Below, in pieces: positions 11,961 through 13,167 of a stretch of 13,167 bases of DNA; position 1 is the first letter of the stretch, and every line of letters starts with the position of its first letter. The stretch is from Actinomycetes bacterium (GTDB lineage Bacteria > Actinomycetota > Actinomycetes > Actinomycetales > Cellulomonadaceae). The stretch covers positions 1 to 13,167 of the forward strand of contig JAEYUL010000147.1 in assembly GCA_023432565.1 (NCBI GenBank). The letters run 5' to 3'. The notes below the pieces were generated by a model that saw nothing but the letters and a program-made list of their open reading frames with translations, searched no databases and had not been told where the DNA came from. The position numbers and the translations under genes were made by a program.

Positions 11961-13075
11961 GCGCGCGCTCCCCCGGCCTGCAGCGCACGTTCCACCGCTG
12001 GCGCGACCTGCGTGATCGGCACCACCTGGTGCGCGAGGCCGGCACCGGCGACCGAGCCCGGCATGCCCCACACGACGCTCGTCGGCTCGTCCTGCACGAT
12101 GACCGTGCCGCCTGCCTCGACGACGTCGCTGCAGCCGGTGCGACCATCGGAGCCCATGCCCGTCAGGACGACGGCGACCAGGTCGCCCCCGACGGCGCGC
12201 ACGGCCGAGCGGAACAGCACGTCGACCGCGGGGCGGCAGTAGTTCTCCGGCGGGTCGTCGGTCAGGACGGTCTCGAGCCGGGTCCCTGACCTGCGGACCT
12301 GAAGGTGCCGGTCCCCGGGCGCGACGTACACGTGCCCGGCCTCCAGGAGCTCACCGCCGGCGGCCTCGCTCACCGTCGCGGGGCCGAGACGGTCGAGGCG
12401 TGCGGCGAGCTGGCGGGTGAACACCGGCGGCATGTGCTGCACGACGAGCACCGGGACGCTCGGGGGTCCGGTCAGCGCCGACAGGACGCGGGACAGGGCC
12501 TCGGGCCCACCCGTCGACGAGCCCATGACGACGAGCCTGCTCGCGTGCGGTGCGGGGGCGGGCCGCGTCGTGGGGACGCGGTGCGGCGCGACGAGCGGAC
12601 CGGGTGCGCCGGGCGCGGCCGGCGCACCGAGCCGCCGCGTGCGGCTCACGCCCGCGACGGCGCCGGGGACCGGCACCAGGGAGCGCAGGCGTGGGACGAG
12701 CTCGTCGGCGACGCGCGTCATCGACTCCTGCAGGCTGCCGGCGTTCGAGGGCTTCGGGACGTAGTCGGTGGCGCCGGCGGCAAGGGCGTCGAGCGTGGCG
12801 GCCGCTCCGCGCTCGGTGAGCGTGGAGAACATGATGATGGGCATCCGGTACCCGGTGGCGCGCAGCTCGCGCACCGCTTCGATGCCGTTCATCTCCGGCA
12901 TCTCGATGTCCATGGTCACCGCGTCGGGCCGCAGCTGTGCGACCTTGGCGAGCGCGAGCCGCCCGTTGGCGGCCACGCCGACGACCTCGATGCCCGGCGC
13001 GTGGGACAGGGCCTCGGAGACCAGGCGGCGCACGACCACGGAGTCGTCGACGACGAGGACCCGGATGACGCCCAT
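11957..13075 (-). CDS. cheB: Chemotaxis response regulator protein-glutamate methylesterase CheB
   Basis: Removes methyl groups from (and deamidates) chemoreceptors when phosphorylated by CheA. At 372 residues it is full length. The receiver domain (1-125) has Asp10, Asp11, phospho-acceptor Asp56 (TMDIEMPEMNG), Ser84-Thr85 and Lys108 (VPKPS). A Pro/Ala-rich linker of about 50 residues follows (130-178). The esterase domain has its catalytic triad visible: Ser187 in MGSSTGGPEAL, His214 in VVQHMPPVFT and Asp310 in TGMGSDG. The ATG at 13075 is preceded by GAGG and overlaps the upstream stop by 1 base (TGATG). It is the first complete gene of the operon in this window. Confidence 0.97.
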   Translation of the reverse strand: MGVIRVLVVDDSVVVRRLVSEALSHAPGIEVVGVAANGRLALAKVAQLRPDAVTMDIEMPEMNGIEAVRELRATGYRMPIIMFSTLTERGAAATLDALAAGATDYVPKPSNAGSLQESMTRVADELVPRLRSLVPVPGAVAGVSRTRRLGAPAAPGAPGPLVAPHRVPTTRPAPAPHASRLVVMGSSTGGPEALSRVLSALTGPPSVPVLVVQHMPPVFTRQLAARLDRLGPATVSEAAGGELLEAGHVYVAPGDRHLQVRRSGTRLETVLTDDPPENYCRPAVDVLFRSAVRAVGGDLVAVVLTGMGSDGRTGCSDVVEAGGTVIVQDEPTSVVWGMPGSVAGAGLAHQVVPITQVAPAVERALQAGGARA

Positions 13076-13167
13076 CAGGGGGTCACCTCGGCCGGGCCGA
13101 AGGGCCGCCCGGCAGGCAGCGGGCCCCGGGGGTCGGCGGGCCGGCCGGCGCTCGGCCCGGCCGGCCC
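13075..13167 (-). CDS. C-terminus of an unknown protein upstream of cheB, 5' end outside window
   Basis: Thirty codons in one frame, rich in Pro, Gly and Ala and ending RPFGPAEVTP, run to a TGA whose last base is the A of the cheB ATG. The 1-base overlap and high GC third positions suggest a real gene of the same operon, plausibly a receptor, cheW or cheA with a disordered tail. There is too little sequence to identify it. Another frame stops at 13083-13085, so the choice rests on the coupling geometry. Confidence 0.45.
   Translation of the reverse strand, partial: GPAGPSAGRPADPRGPLPAGRPFGPAEVTP

Overview
The window is very GC-rich, with strongly GC-biased third codon positions, GTG starts, a mycobacterial-type LexA box and a DUF222-HNH (13E12-type) gene. 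This points to a high-GC actinobacterium. The flagellar-style chemotaxis genes and general gene content fit a motile member of the Cellulomonadaceae, but that placement is an inference from gene content, not a proven identity.

Layout. (1) 1-1800, minus strand: a two-gene operon of a MarR repressor and an MFS drug exporter (running off the left edge), with a perfect palindromic operator just upstream. (2) 1836-3753: UDP-glucose 6-dehydrogenase (minus) divergent from a small VanZ-like membrane protein (plus). A strong bidirectional hairpin then separates vanZ from a convergent AzgA-type purine permease (3869-5317, minus). (3) 5318-9309: the remains of a dTDP-L-rhamnose locus. Only rmlD is intact. 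rmlA (5421-5582) is a frameshifted and internally deleted relic, rmlC (8099-8224) is frameshifted at its 14th codon, and rmlB (9150-9302) keeps only about 50 N-terminal codons. Between the rmlA and rmlC relics sits a large DUF222-HNH endonuclease gene with a perfect SOS box on its start and three in-frame minisatellites, one encoding 12 cysteines. (4) 9310-13167, minus strand: a tightly packed chemotaxis operon in the order [unknown C-terminus]-cheB-cheR-cheY-cheX-cheY-[CheX-like protein]. Every junction overlaps by 1 to 4 bases.

How the parts work together. Ugd and RmlD belong to nucleotide-sugar and surface-polysaccharide synthesis, and the rml relics show that a fuller rhamnose module once stood here. 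If the cell still makes dTDP-rhamnose, intact rmlA, rmlB and rmlC must be elsewhere, and this rmlD may serve them. The chemotaxis genes give receptor methylation (CheR) and demethylation (CheB), two single-domain response regulators, and one clear plus one probable CheY-P phosphatase. CheA, CheW and receptors are not visible and are presumably beyond the right edge. Several genes (marR, vanZ, the HNH gene, and ancestrally rmlA) show a -10-like hexamer 6 or 7 bases before the start codon, which suggests leaderless transcripts. No tRNA, rRNA, CRISPR array or insertion sequence was recognised.
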